The translations under genes and the position numbers were made by a program. DNA of 64,000 bases, taken from NCBI RefSeq assembly GCF_003856495.1, contig NZ_CP034118.1:1592001-1656000 (forward strand), in the 5' to 3' direction. The notes beneath the pieces were generated by a model, which saw nothing but the letters and a program-made list of their open reading frames with translations, ran no database searches and was not told the DNA's origin. Positions 44,267-52,889 of the stretch are shown piece after piece (positions within the stretch are counted from its first letter, which is position 1; each line of letters begins with the position of its first letter). The stretch comes from Staphylospora marina (GTDB lineage: Bacteria > Bacillota > Bacilli > Thermoactinomycetales > Thermoactinomycetaceae).

Positions 44267-44358
44267 TCCCGCCGTGTCTCCGACCGGCCGGGAGAATGAC
44301 CTCTTGGCCGGGGACGAACCGCCGAAACAGGCGGAACCGCTTGTGCCATACGCGCATG

Positions 44359-44414
44359 AAAAACAGGGACTGTTTCCTGCGTGCTCTTTTGTTCGGACAC
44401 GCGGAAACAGTCCC
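44359..44414 (-). terminator. Terminator of dapF
   Basis: GGGACTGTTTCC (44366-44377) and GGAAACAGTCCC (44403-44414) are perfectly complementary. An inner GCGTG/CACGC helix extends the stem. On the minus strand it is followed by TGTTTTTC. It also lies 3' of the convergent lipoprotein gene. Confidence 0.82.
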
Positions 44415-44516
44415 GCAAATGACGATCGGCCTTCATGCCGCCCAGCCCCCGGCATTCGTTGCGGTCTCAGCTCCCCACGCGACATCCCGATCGGGTCGGG
44501 GATGCCATGCGCGATC

Positions 44517-45362
44517 TCACAAACCCGGTCCCGGCCATTCCCCTTCAAACACGAATTCGGCCGGTCCCGTCATGTAGACGTGACCATCCCGTTCATTCCA
44601 TTCGATCCACAGGTCCCCGCCTTTCAGATGCACCAACGCCCGGCGGCGGGACCGCCCCGTCAACACGCCCGCCACCACCACCGCACAGGCACCGGAACCG
44701 CAGGCCATGGTCTGACCGACTCCACGCTCCCACACGCGCATGGTCACCTCTTCGGGAGAGTGGAACGTGACAAATTCCACGTTGGTCCGGGCAGGAAACC
44801 ACTCATGCGTTTCCAGAAGCGGTCCCCAGGTGTCCACCGGAAACGAAACAGCATCTTCCACTTCGATGACCATGTGAGGATTGCCCATGGAAACGGCGGT
44901 AAAGAAAAACGTGCGGTCACCGACCGCGATTTCCCGTTCCACCGCCCGGGCACCTTCCATTCGGACGGGAATCCGCGCCGGCTCCAGAACCGGTTCCCCC
45001 ATGTCGACCCGGATCCGCCGGACCCGGCCGTCTTTCGTTTCCGTCCATACGGTCTGGGGTCCCACCCTGGTTTCCACCGTCAAGCATTCCTTCAAGCCGA
45101 CGATCCGCTCCGCGGCATACCGTGCCACGCAGCGAACGGCGTTTCCGCACTGTTCCGCTTCCGAACCGTCACTGTTGAAAATGCGCATGGCCACGTCCGC
45201 CGTCTGCGAAGGGGCGATCACCACGAGGCCGTCCGCCCCGATCCCCGTGTGACGGTCGCACAACCGGACGGCCCATTTCCCGGCTTCCCGGGGATCGGGC
45301 GTTCTTTCCGTCCGTACCACGACGAAATCATTTCCCAGACCGTGCATCTTGGTGAATTTCAT
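44517..45362 (-). CDS. dapF: Diaminopimelate epimerase
   Basis: 281 residues from ATG 45360-45362, with AGAGGGATC upstream; the family N-terminus MKFTKMHGLGNDFVVV fixes this start. The two catalytic cysteines are in EQCGNAVRC and MACGSGAC. It converts LL- to meso-diaminopimelate for lysine and peptidoglycan (and the spore DPA precursor pathway). It ends in a strong terminator and lies 22 bases downstream of the calcium ATPase, so the two may be co-transcribed. Confidence 0.96.
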   Translation of the reverse strand: MKFTKMHGLGNDFVVVRTERTPDPREAGKWAVRLCDRHTGIGADGLVVIAPSQTADVAMRIFNSDGSEAEQCGNAVRCVARYAAERIVGLKECLTVETRVGPQTVWTETKDGRVRRIRVDMGEPVLEPARIPVRMEGARAVEREIAVGDRTFFFTAVSMGNPHMVIEVEDAVSFPVDTWGPLLETHEWFPARTNVEFVTFHSPEEVTMRVWERGVGQTMACGSGACAVVVAGVLTGRSRRRALVHLKGGDLWIEWNERDGHVYMTGPAEFVFEGEWPGPGL

Positions 45363-45384
45363 GTTGATCCCTCTTTTTTCTGTG

Positions 45385-48135
45385 TCAGCCCCCGTGTGCG
45401 GCGGTTTTGCGCATCCGGAGCCGCCCCGGCACCAGCTGATCCAGAAGCCCGGCTGCAAGAACCGGCAACGAAGAAGTCACCGCGACCAGAATCCATTCCC
45501 TGACTCCCAGCGGCACCGTCCGGAAGACGGGCTGAAGCGGTTGCCAATAGATGACGGTGAGCAGCATCAGCGCCGAAGACAGGACGGCCAACACCAGCGC
45601 TTTGTTGTCAAACGGCGTGCGGCCGAATATGGTGGTGCGGGACCGGCAGTCAAACACGTAAATCAGCTGGGCAAACACCAGGGTGGCAAACGTGACGGTC
45701 TGAGCCCGGGCCAGATCGGCGGGGGATTCGGCCCAGGAGATCCAGAACGCCGCCAAGGAACAAACACCGATCAACAGGCCGCGCGTGACGATCTTCCAAC
45801 CGACTCCCCGTGCAAAAATCCCTTCGCGGCTGTCCCGCGGCGGCCGGTTCATGTTGGTCCCCTCCGCGGGATCCACGCCGAGTGCCATCGCAGGCAATCC
45901 GTCCGTCACCAGGTTGACCCACAAAATCTGGATCGGCACCAACGGAAGCGGCAGACCGGCCAGCATGGCCAGAAACATGATCAGGATTTCTCCCACGTTG
46001 CTTGCCAGCAGATAGGCGATGAATTTGCGGATATTCTCGTAGATGTTCCGTCCTTCCTCGATGGCCGCCACGATGGTGGCGAAATTGTCGTCCGCCAGCA
46101 CCAGGGAAGAAGCTTCACGGGAAACATCCGTGCCGCTTTTGCCCATGGCGATGCCGATGTCGGCGGCCTTGATCGCCGGCGCGTCGTTCACGCCGTCTCC
46201 CGTCATCGCCACCACATGCCCCTGACTTTGCAAGGCCTTCACGATGCGAAGCTTGTGCTCCGGCGACACGCGGGCATACACGTCGATATCATTCACTTTT
46301 CGCAGGAAATCTTCATCACTCATATTGTAGAGATCGGCTCCGGTGACTGTCAAACCGCCCGGTCGCTTGATGCCGAGCTCCACGGCGATCGCCTCGGCCG
46401 TCGCCTGATGGTCACCGGTGATCATCACCGTCCGGATCCCCGCCTGCCGGCACCGTTTGATCGATTCTTTCACTTCTTCCCGCGGCGGATCCATCATGCC
46501 GGCAAGCCCCGCGAAGATCATCCCGCGCTCCAGCTGCCATTCCTTTCCGTTTTCCGCGGAGCGGTCGAGCTCCCTCCAGGCAAAGGCCAGATTCCGGAGG
46601 GCCCGTCCCGCCAGTTCCTCGTTCACTTTGAGCACCACGGCCCGGAGCGCATCCGTCAGCGGCAGAATCTTGCCTTGGTACAGCATGTGCGTGCAACGGT
46701 CCAGGAGCACGTCGGGAGCTCCCTTGCTGTACAAAATCTTTCTCCCGTCTTTTCGTTCCACGATGACCGACATCATTTTGCGTTCATGGTCGAACGGAAA
46801 CTCGCGGATCCGCCGCCACTCGGATTGCATCCGGTCCTGATGCAGCCCCGCCTTGGCGGCTGCCACGACCAGTGCTCCTTCGGTCGGGTCCCCGTCGACC
46901 GTCCATTCCGTTTTTTTCCTTCGGAACATGCCTCCCTTGTCCGTCTCCTTCACCAGCCGGGCATTGACGCACAAAGCGGAGATTTCCAGTACACGACGAA
47001 GCGGCTGGTGGTCGAGCGGGCGAATCTCTCTTCCGTCGGCCCGGAATGCTCCTTCCGGCTCATGGCCGGTACCGGTCACTTCCACCATGCGCCCGTCCGT
47101 CCAGATCCGTGTCACCGTCATCTTGTTTTGCGTGAGCGTTCCCGTTTTGTCCGAGCAGATCACCGTGGCACAGCCCAGCGTTTCCACCGAAGGAAGCTTG
47201 CGCACGATCGCCTTTCTCCGGATCATCCGCTGCACTCCGAGAGCAAGCGCCACGGTCACGATGGCAGGCAGACCTTCGGGAATGGCGGCGACGGCCAGGG
47301 ATACGCCGGCAAGGAACATTTTGTACGCATCATGGCCGTGCAAAATGCCGGTGACCACCACCAGTGCGGTCAGAAGAAGCGCGACGACGATCAACACTTT
47401 CCCCAACTGTTCCAGCCTTCGTTTCAGGGGCGTTTCCACTTCTTCCGCCGTATCGATCAGGTGGGCGATTCTCCCCATTTCCGTGTTCATCCCGGTGGCG
47501 ATCACGACTCCGATCCCGTTGCCGCGGACTGCCAACGTTCCCATGTACCCCATGTTTTTCCTATCACCGAGCGGAAGATCGCCGGAGGGCAACCGGGTCG
47601 CCGTCTTGGCCACCGGAACCGATTCGCCGGTGAGCGCCGATTCTTCGACATACAGCGTCTCCGTCTTCAAAAACCGGAGATCGGCAGGAATCCGGTCACC
47701 GCCGGTCACCGCCACGATGTCGCCGGGAACCAGTTGATCCGCGTCCACCCGTTGCCAGGTTCCGTTCCTGAGCACCCTCGCCCGGGGAGCGGACAGTTTT
47801 TTCAGGGCATGAAGCGAACGCTCCGCCTTCACTTCCTGGATGAATCCGAGCACTGCATTGAGCAAAACGATGGCGATGATGGCGATTGCGTCCGTGTATT
47901 CCCCGAGCAACCCGGAAATCAACGTGGCCGCCATCAGAACCAACACCATGAAATCCTTGAACTGATCGATGAACAATCCGATCCAGGATTTCTTCTTTCC
48001 TTCGCTGAGGCTGTTGGTTCCGACCTTCTTCCGTCTCTCCGCCGCCTCCTGTTCGTCCAGTCCTTTGCCGGGGTCCACCCGGAAATGGGATGCCACTTTT
48101 TCGGCGTCCCAATCCGTGAATCGTGCCCGCGTCAT
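45385..48135 (-). CDS. yloB: P-type calcium-transporting ATPase (YloB)
   Basis: 916 residues, a SERCA-like P2A ATPase. It has an N-terminal actuator region (LTGES near residue 170), PEGLP in the fourth helix, phosphorylation site DKTGTLTQNK, hinge TGDGVNDAPAIK and ten predicted membrane helices. YloB of B. subtilis is a Ca2+ pump expressed in sporulation. ATG 48133-48135 follows AGGAGGAAGC. It is divergent from rqcH, keeping the yloA-yloB neighbourhood but in opposite orientation. Confidence 0.95.
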   Translation of the reverse strand: MTRARFTDWDAEKVASHFRVDPGKGLDEQEAAERRKKVGTNSLSEGKKKSWIGLFIDQFKDFMVLVLMAATLISGLLGEYTDAIAIIAIVLLNAVLGFIQEVKAERSLHALKKLSAPRARVLRNGTWQRVDADQLVPGDIVAVTGGDRIPADLRFLKTETLYVEESALTGESVPVAKTATRLPSGDLPLGDRKNMGYMGTLAVRGNGIGVVIATGMNTEMGRIAHLIDTAEEVETPLKRRLEQLGKVLIVVALLLTALVVVTGILHGHDAYKMFLAGVSLAVAAIPEGLPAIVTVALALGVQRMIRRKAIVRKLPSVETLGCATVICSDKTGTLTQNKMTVTRIWTDGRMVEVTGTGHEPEGAFRADGREIRPLDHQPLRRVLEISALCVNARLVKETDKGGMFRRKKTEWTVDGDPTEGALVVAAAKAGLHQDRMQSEWRRIREFPFDHERKMMSVIVERKDGRKILYSKGAPDVLLDRCTHMLYQGKILPLTDALRAVVLKVNEELAGRALRNLAFAWRELDRSAENGKEWQLERGMIFAGLAGMMDPPREEVKESIKRCRQAGIRTVMITGDHQATAEAIAVELGIKRPGGLTVTGADLYNMSDEDFLRKVNDIDVYARVSPEHKLRIVKALQSQGHVVAMTGDGVNDAPAIKAADIGIAMGKSGTDVSREASSLVLADDNFATIVAAIEEGRNIYENIRKFIAYLLASNVGEILIMFLAMLAGLPLPLVPIQILWVNLVTDGLPAMALGVDPAEGTNMNRPPRDSREGIFARGVGWKIVTRGLLIGVCSLAAFWISWAESPADLARAQTVTFATLVFAQLIYVFDCRSRTTIFGRTPFDNKALVLAVLSSALMLLTVIYWQPLQPVFRTVPLGVREWILVAVTSSLPVLAAGLLDQLVPGRLRMRKTAAHGG

Positions 48136-48337
48136 TGTGCTTCCTCCTTCTTGTCCATCTCTCCACTTCCAATCTATTCAGGACGGGCTCCAAACATGTC
48201 CGGGACGCTCCCGGCCAAACAGCCGTGTGCGGGCACGGAAGTTTGGTGTACAATGAAACATGACCTCGGCGGGCGTCCATCAGCGCCCATCCCGCCGAAC
48301 CAGAAGCGGAAATCAGACAGAGAAGGATGAAAACGCC

Positions 48338-50059
48338 ATGTCATTTGACGGATTTGTCACCCGCGCCGTGGCACATGAACTGGAGAATGTTCTCACCGGA
48401 GGAAAAGTGGTCAAGGTGTACCAACCGAGCGACACCGAATTGCTCCTGCACGTCAGAAACCGCGGACGGCTGCACAAACTCCTCCTGTCCGCCCATCCGG
48501 CCTATGCACGCGTCCATTTGACGGAAAACCCGACGGACAATCCTTCCGAACCGCCGATGTTCTGCATGCTGCTGCGCAAACATTTGGAAGGAGGCCGGGT
48601 TGAACGAATCGCCCAGGACGGAATGGAACGGGTTCTTCATATCGACATCCGCTCCCGGGATGAACTGGGCTTTGAGACCACCCGGCGGCTGGTGGCGGAG
48701 ATCATGGGCCGGCACAGCAACCTGATCCTGATCGACCCGGATTCGGGGAATGTGCTGGACGCCATCCGGCGCGTGGGCTTCGGAGTGTCCAGACACCGGC
48801 AAGTGTACCCGGGAACCGGCTACACTCCCCCGCCCCCCCAAAACAAAAAAAATCCGCTCGAGATCGGACGGGACGGATTCATCGCCTCATTGGACTACAA
48901 CGCGGGCCGGCTGGACAAACAGATGGTGGAACGCTTTTCGGGACTGAGCCCCCTCTTGGCGAAAGAAATTTTGCACCGGGCGCCTCTCGGCGACCGCGAG
49001 GCTCTTTGGCGGACATTTTCCGGATTCATGGCGGCCGCACGGGAACACCGGTATGAGCCCGCCTTGTTCGACACGGACGGGAAACAGGGGTATTCCGTAT
49101 GGCCGATGACCCACACCGGCGGGGAAATCCGGCGGTTCGAATCGATCAGCGAATGTCTCGACCGTTTTTACTTCGGCAAGGCGGAGCGGGACCGGATCCG
49201 CCAGCAAACCCAGGATCTCGTCCGCAGTCTGAAAAGCGAAATCGAGAAAAACGTCAAAAAGATTCACATCTTGAAACGGGAGCTGGAGGAAGCGGACAAA
49301 GCGGAGGAATACCGTGTGCACGGTGAATTGCTCACCTCCCATCTGCATCTCGTCAAACGCGGAGACACGGAAGCGCGCGTGATCAACTATTACGATCCGG
49401 AAGGACGGGAACTGGTCATCCCGCTGGATCCGATGTTGTCTCCCTCCGAAAACGCCCAGCGCTTCTTCAAGAAATACAACAAACTGAAAGCGGCCGTGAA
49501 ATGGAACGAGGAGCAGATCCGCAAAGCGGAAGAGGATAATGCCTGGCTCGAATCGGTGCTGGTTCAGCTGGAAAACGCCTCGATCCGGGACCTGGAAGAA
49601 ATCCGGGAGGAGTTGGAGGAAGAAGGATGGCTCAAGTCTCAGCCGCGCAAGCAGAACCGGCGCAAGAAAGACCATCCCGAACCGCTCTCCGTCCGTTCGT
49701 CGGACGGCATCACGATTCAGATCGGCCGGAACAACAAACAAAATGACCGGTTGACTCACCGATTGGCATCCCCCACCGACACCTGGCTGCACACCAAGGA
49801 AATCCCCGGCTCTCACGTGGTGATCCGCGCCCGTGAATTTCCGGAGCGCACCCTGCTGGAAGCGGCGATGCTTGCCGCGTGGTTCAGCAAAGCCCGGGAT
49901 TCGGCCCAGGTTCCCGTCGACCACACCTTGGTGAAGCATGTGAAAAAGCCCTCCGGCTCCAGACCCGGGTTCGTCATTTACGAAAAACAACGTACGCTGT
50001 TCGTCACTCCCGATCCGGACATGGTGCGGGAATTGCTCAAGCGTCAACCCAAAGGCTGA
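48338..50059 (+). CDS. rqcH: Ribosome quality-control factor RqcH (YloA, NFACT family)
   Basis: 573 residues from ATG 48338-48340, with AGAAGGATG upstream. Domains in order: NFACT-N (about 1-170, with SFDGFVTRAVAHEL), an HhH-containing middle, a long coiled coil (about 290-420) and the NFACT-R/DUF814 domain with DTWLHTKEIPGSHVVIR. RqcH binds stalled 50S subunits and recruits tRNA-Ala to add poly-alanine tails to the nascent chain. It was earlier called a fibronectin-binding protein. It ends at a strong terminator. Confidence 0.96.
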   Translation: MSFDGFVTRAVAHELENVLTGGKVVKVYQPSDTELLLHVRNRGRLHKLLLSAHPAYARVHLTENPTDNPSEPPMFCMLLRKHLEGGRVERIAQDGMERVLHIDIRSRDELGFETTRRLVAEIMGRHSNLILIDPDSGNVLDAIRRVGFGVSRHRQVYPGTGYTPPPPQNKKNPLEIGRDGFIASLDYNAGRLDKQMVERFSGLSPLLAKEILHRAPLGDREALWRTFSGFMAAAREHRYEPALFDTDGKQGYSVWPMTHTGGEIRRFESISECLDRFYFGKAERDRIRQQTQDLVRSLKSEIEKNVKKIHILKRELEEADKAEEYRVHGELLTSHLHLVKRGDTEARVINYYDPEGRELVIPLDPMLSPSENAQRFFKKYNKLKAAVKWNEEQIRKAEEDNAWLESVLVQLENASIRDLEEIREELEEEGWLKSQPRKQNRRKKDHPEPLSVRSSDGITIQIGRNNKQNDRLTHRLASPTDTWLHTKEIPGSHVVIRAREFPERTLLEAAMLAAWFSKARDSAQVPVDHTLVKHVKKPSGSRPGFVIYEKQRTLFVTPDPDMVRELLKRQPKG

Positions 50060-50067
50060 CCCGAAGT

Positions 50068-50105
50068 GAAGGGCCTGTGGAGGAAGCAGGTCCTTCATTT
50101 TTTTT
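50068..50105 (+). terminator. Terminator of rqcH
   Basis: GAAGGGCCTG (50068-50077) pairs with CAGGTCCTTC (50087-50096), with one G-U pair, followed by ATTTTTTTT. Confidence 0.92.
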
Positions 50106-50196
50106 GCAAATAAATCAATGTTCATTTTCAAATTTCTAGCAGGAATTCCGGTTTCTTTGCAGAAATGAACGGAAACACATTCGAGGAGGAACCTTC

Positions 50197-50694
50197 ATGC
50201 CTCTGTCTTCCCTCACCGGGATTCGCCAACAACTTTTGCAAACAATCCGTTCCCTTTCACATAAAGATTTGAACCGAAGACCGTCCGATGCGGAATGGTC
50301 GGTGGCCCAAATCGCGGAACACCTGCATCTGGTGGAACGGGCGGTGGCCTCGCAAATTCGCCACGGGTTGTTTGAAATCAGCGAGACCCCCTTCGTCGAA
50401 CGACCCATCGAGACCGTTCTCGACCGAAGCGTGCGCGTAAAGGTGCCCAATCCGGCGCTTGAGCCGAAAAACGAACCGATTTCTTCGGATGAACTGACCG
50501 AAAAACTGACCCGGTCCCGCGAACAGTTGCTGGAGGCGATCAAGGGCTTCACTCCCGAAGACCTGAGACGCAGGGCTTTCAGCCATCCCTTGTTCGGCAT
50601 GCTCAGTCTTCAGCAGTGGATCACGTTCCTGGAATACCATGAGCGGCGCCATTTGGAACAGATCTCCGAGACCATGAAAAAACTGGGGATCTGA
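50197..50694 (+). CDS. DinB-like (DinB_2) metalloprotein
   Basis: 165 residues, four-helix DinB/YfiT fold. Metal-binding histidines are in AEHLHLVE (near residue 42) and EYHERRHLEQI (near 150), the usual His triad. Family members include bacillithiol-S-transferases and other thiol-dependent enzymes; the reaction here is unknown. ATG 50197 follows GAGGAGGAACC. It is 124 bases upstream of a GNAT gene on the same strand. Confidence 0.85.
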   Translation: MPLSSLTGIRQQLLQTIRSLSHKDLNRRPSDAEWSVAQIAEHLHLVERAVASQIRHGLFEISETPFVERPIETVLDRSVRVKVPNPALEPKNEPISSDELTEKLTRSREQLLEAIKGFTPEDLRRRAFSHPLFGMLSLQQWITFLEYHERRHLEQISETMKKLGI

Positions 50695-50818
50695 CCGCTT
50701 GCGGACAAAAACCCCGTCACACTTTGCAGTCGGGAGTTATTCCGGCCCGCCGTTTTCCGGCGGAAACGAAAGCCGGATTTGCTCCCGTCTTCTTTGCACA
50801 AGAGGAGGACTTCCTTTC

Positions 50819-51343
50819 ATGATCAGACAGTTTGAAACCGAACGCCTCAGAGCCAGGGAGATTCGCGAAGACGAGTTGAACGCTTTTCTGGAGGTGATCC
50901 GCACCAACCGTTTTTTTCTCCGGGTCTCGGAAGGGCGACCGGATTATTCCCTTGCGCGGCTCAAACACGATTGGCAGGAAGCAAACACCAACCCGGATGA
51001 ATGCATGCTGGGTTTGTTCGACAAATCGGAAGTCCCCTGCGGGATCTTGACGTACCTTCGTCGCAACCCGCGTGACGGCTTTCCCTGGATCGGTTTTCTC
51101 ATTTTCCGCAAGGACTTGCACCGCCAAGGGCTGGGGCGGGAAGTCATGGAACACTTCCTGACTCTGGCGTCGGAACGGATGGGATGGACCGCCGTCCGTC
51201 TCGGGGTGTTGCTCGGAAATCACCCGGCACAGGCGGCTTGGGAACGGCTGGGATTTCGCAAAGTCATGAAGAAGGAAGTATACGGCTTGCCGCAAGACCA
51301 TGCGGGGGAGCGGATCGCGTGGGTGATGGAGAAGGAGCTTTGA
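50819..51343 (+). CDS. GNAT family N-acetyltransferase
   Basis: 174 residues from ATG 50819, preceded by AGAGGAGGAC. The N-terminal FETERLRAREIREDEL is typical of RimJ/RimL-type GNATs, and the acetyl-CoA loop is HRQGLGREVMEHFL. The later N-x3-A-x3-W-x-x-LGF motif is clear. Substrate unknown. No terminator directly follows it on its own strand. Confidence 0.88.
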   Translation: MIRQFETERLRAREIREDELNAFLEVIRTNRFFLRVSEGRPDYSLARLKHDWQEANTNPDECMLGLFDKSEVPCGILTYLRRNPRDGFPWIGFLIFRKDLHRQGLGREVMEHFLTLASERMGWTAVRLGVLLGNHPAQAAWERLGFRKVMKKEVYGLPQDHAGERIAWVMEKEL

Positions 51344-51433
51344 CGTGGAAACCGCCCATATCCGAACAGCCTCCGGGGACAACAGGCACAGCCGTTGACT
51401 TGGAGGTTGTCGGTCAATCCGTGATGCTTCCTT

Positions 51434-51466
51434 GAAAAAAATCCCCGGAACGTCTCCGTTCCGGGG
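51434..51466 (-). terminator. Terminator of the pyr operon
   Basis: CCCCGGAAC (51443-51451) pairs with GTTCCGGGG (51458-51466), followed on the minus strand by ATTTTTTT. It lies just after pyrE, the last gene of the operon. Confidence 0.93.
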
Positions 51467-51488
51467 TGCAAACCAGCAGTCCATCGAT

Positions 51489-52064
51489 TCACTTCTTGCT
51501 TGTCCGGCTGCCCGGTTTTTCGGCGGGAATTCCCTGTTTGCAGAGCGGGCATTCCTCCGGAGTCCAGGACTCGATCTCCACGCTCATCAGCGCTTCGTAG
51601 CGGACGGGGAACGGGTTGTTGCCGCCCGTCCGGTCGATGATCGAACCGACGGCGAGAATCTCCGCCCCCGTTTCCTCGAGCAGCGCAATCACTTCCTTGA
51701 CGGACCCGCCGGTGGTGACCACGTCTTCCACCACCAACACTTTCTGTCCGGGCTTGACGGAAAAACCGCGGCGCAGCGTCATGACCCCTTCCCTGCGTTC
51801 GGCGAACAGGCAGGGAACACCGAGGGCGCGCGCGGTTTCATGGGCGATGATGACACCTCCCAGCGCCGGACCGACGACAATGTCGACGGACAAGTCGCGG
51901 AAACGGTCGGCAAGCGCGCGGCCGGTTTCTTCCGCATCCGACGGATGCATCAACAGCAGAGCGCATTGCATGTAACGATTGCTGTGCCGGCCGGAAGACA
52001 GCAGGAAGTGACCTTCCTTCAACACGCCGGTGCGGTTGATCGCCTCTTGCAATGTCCAGGTCAT
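51489..52064 (-). CDS. pyrE: Orotate phosphoribosyltransferase
   Basis: 191 residues. The PRPP-binding loop VLVVEDVVTTGGS and the SGRHSNRYMQC N-terminal region are present. It joins orotate and PRPP to give OMP. A C-terminal extension has a C-x2-C pair (CPLC) and a Lys-rich tail. The start ATG 52062-52064 overlaps the pyrF stop by four bases. Last gene of the operon. Confidence 0.94.
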   Translation of the reverse strand: MTWTLQEAINRTGVLKEGHFLLSSGRHSNRYMQCALLLMHPSDAEETGRALADRFRDLSVDIVVGPALGGVIIAHETARALGVPCLFAERREGVMTLRRGFSVKPGQKVLVVEDVVTTGGSVKEVIALLEETGAEILAVGSIIDRTGGNNPFPVRYEALMSVEIESWTPEECPLCKQGIPAEKPGSRTSKK

Positions 52065-52798
52065 GCGTGTCCACTCCTTGTGTCCGTGTGTGAGATTTCC
52101 CGAAGAATGGCCTCATAGGCGGCCGCGGGATCCGCCGCTCCCGTGACCGGCCTGCCGACCACCAGAAAGTCGGCGCCTTCTTTGATGGCCAAAGACGGGG
52201 TCATGATCCGTTTCTGGTCTCCGGCGTCCGTTCCGGCGGGACGGATGCCCGGCGTGACGGCCAGAAATCCGGAACCGGTCACTTCCTTGATCCGGCGAAC
52301 CTCATGCCCGGAGCAAACCACGCCGTCCACGCCGGAGCGTTGGGCCAGCCGCGCCAGTCGGAGAACATGTTCCCCGACCGTCCCCGGTATGCCGAGCTCG
52401 TCATTCAACATCTCCCGGTCGGTGCTGGTCAGCTGTGTAACGGCGAGAAGCCGGGTGCGATGCGTGCCCGAAGCCGTTTTCTCCGCCGCTTCCCGGGCTG
52501 CCTCCATCATGGCGCTTCCTCCGGAGGCATGAAGGGTCAGCAGATCCACCCCGAGTCTTCCCAGTGATTCCACGCCTTTTTTCACCGTATTGGGAATGTC
52601 ATGCAGCTTCAAATCGAGGAACACCGGAAAGCCGGCTTCCTTTTTGCGAGCCACCCATGCGGGACCGACGGCGTAAAACAGTTGGTACCCCACCTTGATG
52701 AACGGTTTCCTGGGCAGCAATTTCGCGAGCAGGTGTTCCGCCGCTTCGGCATCCGGCAGATCCAGGGCCACGATGACGCGGCGATCGGGTGCGTTCAT
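52061..52798 (-). CDS. pyrF: Orotidine 5'-phosphate decarboxylase
   Basis: 245 residues. The catalytic FLDLKLHDIPNTVKKG motif and the phosphate-binding GIRP region are clear. It converts OMP to UMP. ATG 52796-52798 follows GAAAGGAAGG. It directly follows carB after a 91-base gap; pyrK and pyrD, normally between them, are missing. Confidence 0.96.
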   Translation of the reverse strand: MNAPDRRVIVALDLPDAEAAEHLLAKLLPRKPFIKVGYQLFYAVGPAWVARKKEAGFPVFLDLKLHDIPNTVKKGVESLGRLGVDLLTLHASGGSAMMEAAREAAEKTASGTHRTRLLAVTQLTSTDREMLNDELGIPGTVGEHVLRLARLAQRSGVDGVVCSGHEVRRIKEVTGSGFLAVTPGIRPAGTDAGDQKRIMTPSLAIKEGADFLVVGRPVTGAADPAAAYEAILREISHTDTRSGHA

Positions 52799-52889
52799 GC
52801 AAACCTTCCTTTCAACCGGTTCATGTCTGAGAGAACAGGGATCCGCTTTCCTTCGGGACCACGGAGTCCCCCGTTCCGATTGAGCGGGA

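Noticed and set aside
45349-48330. A 993-codon open frame on the plus strand opposite yloB
   Set aside because: It lies antisense to an intact P-type ATPase gene, and its composition (His, Arg, Gln rich) is that of a shadow frame.
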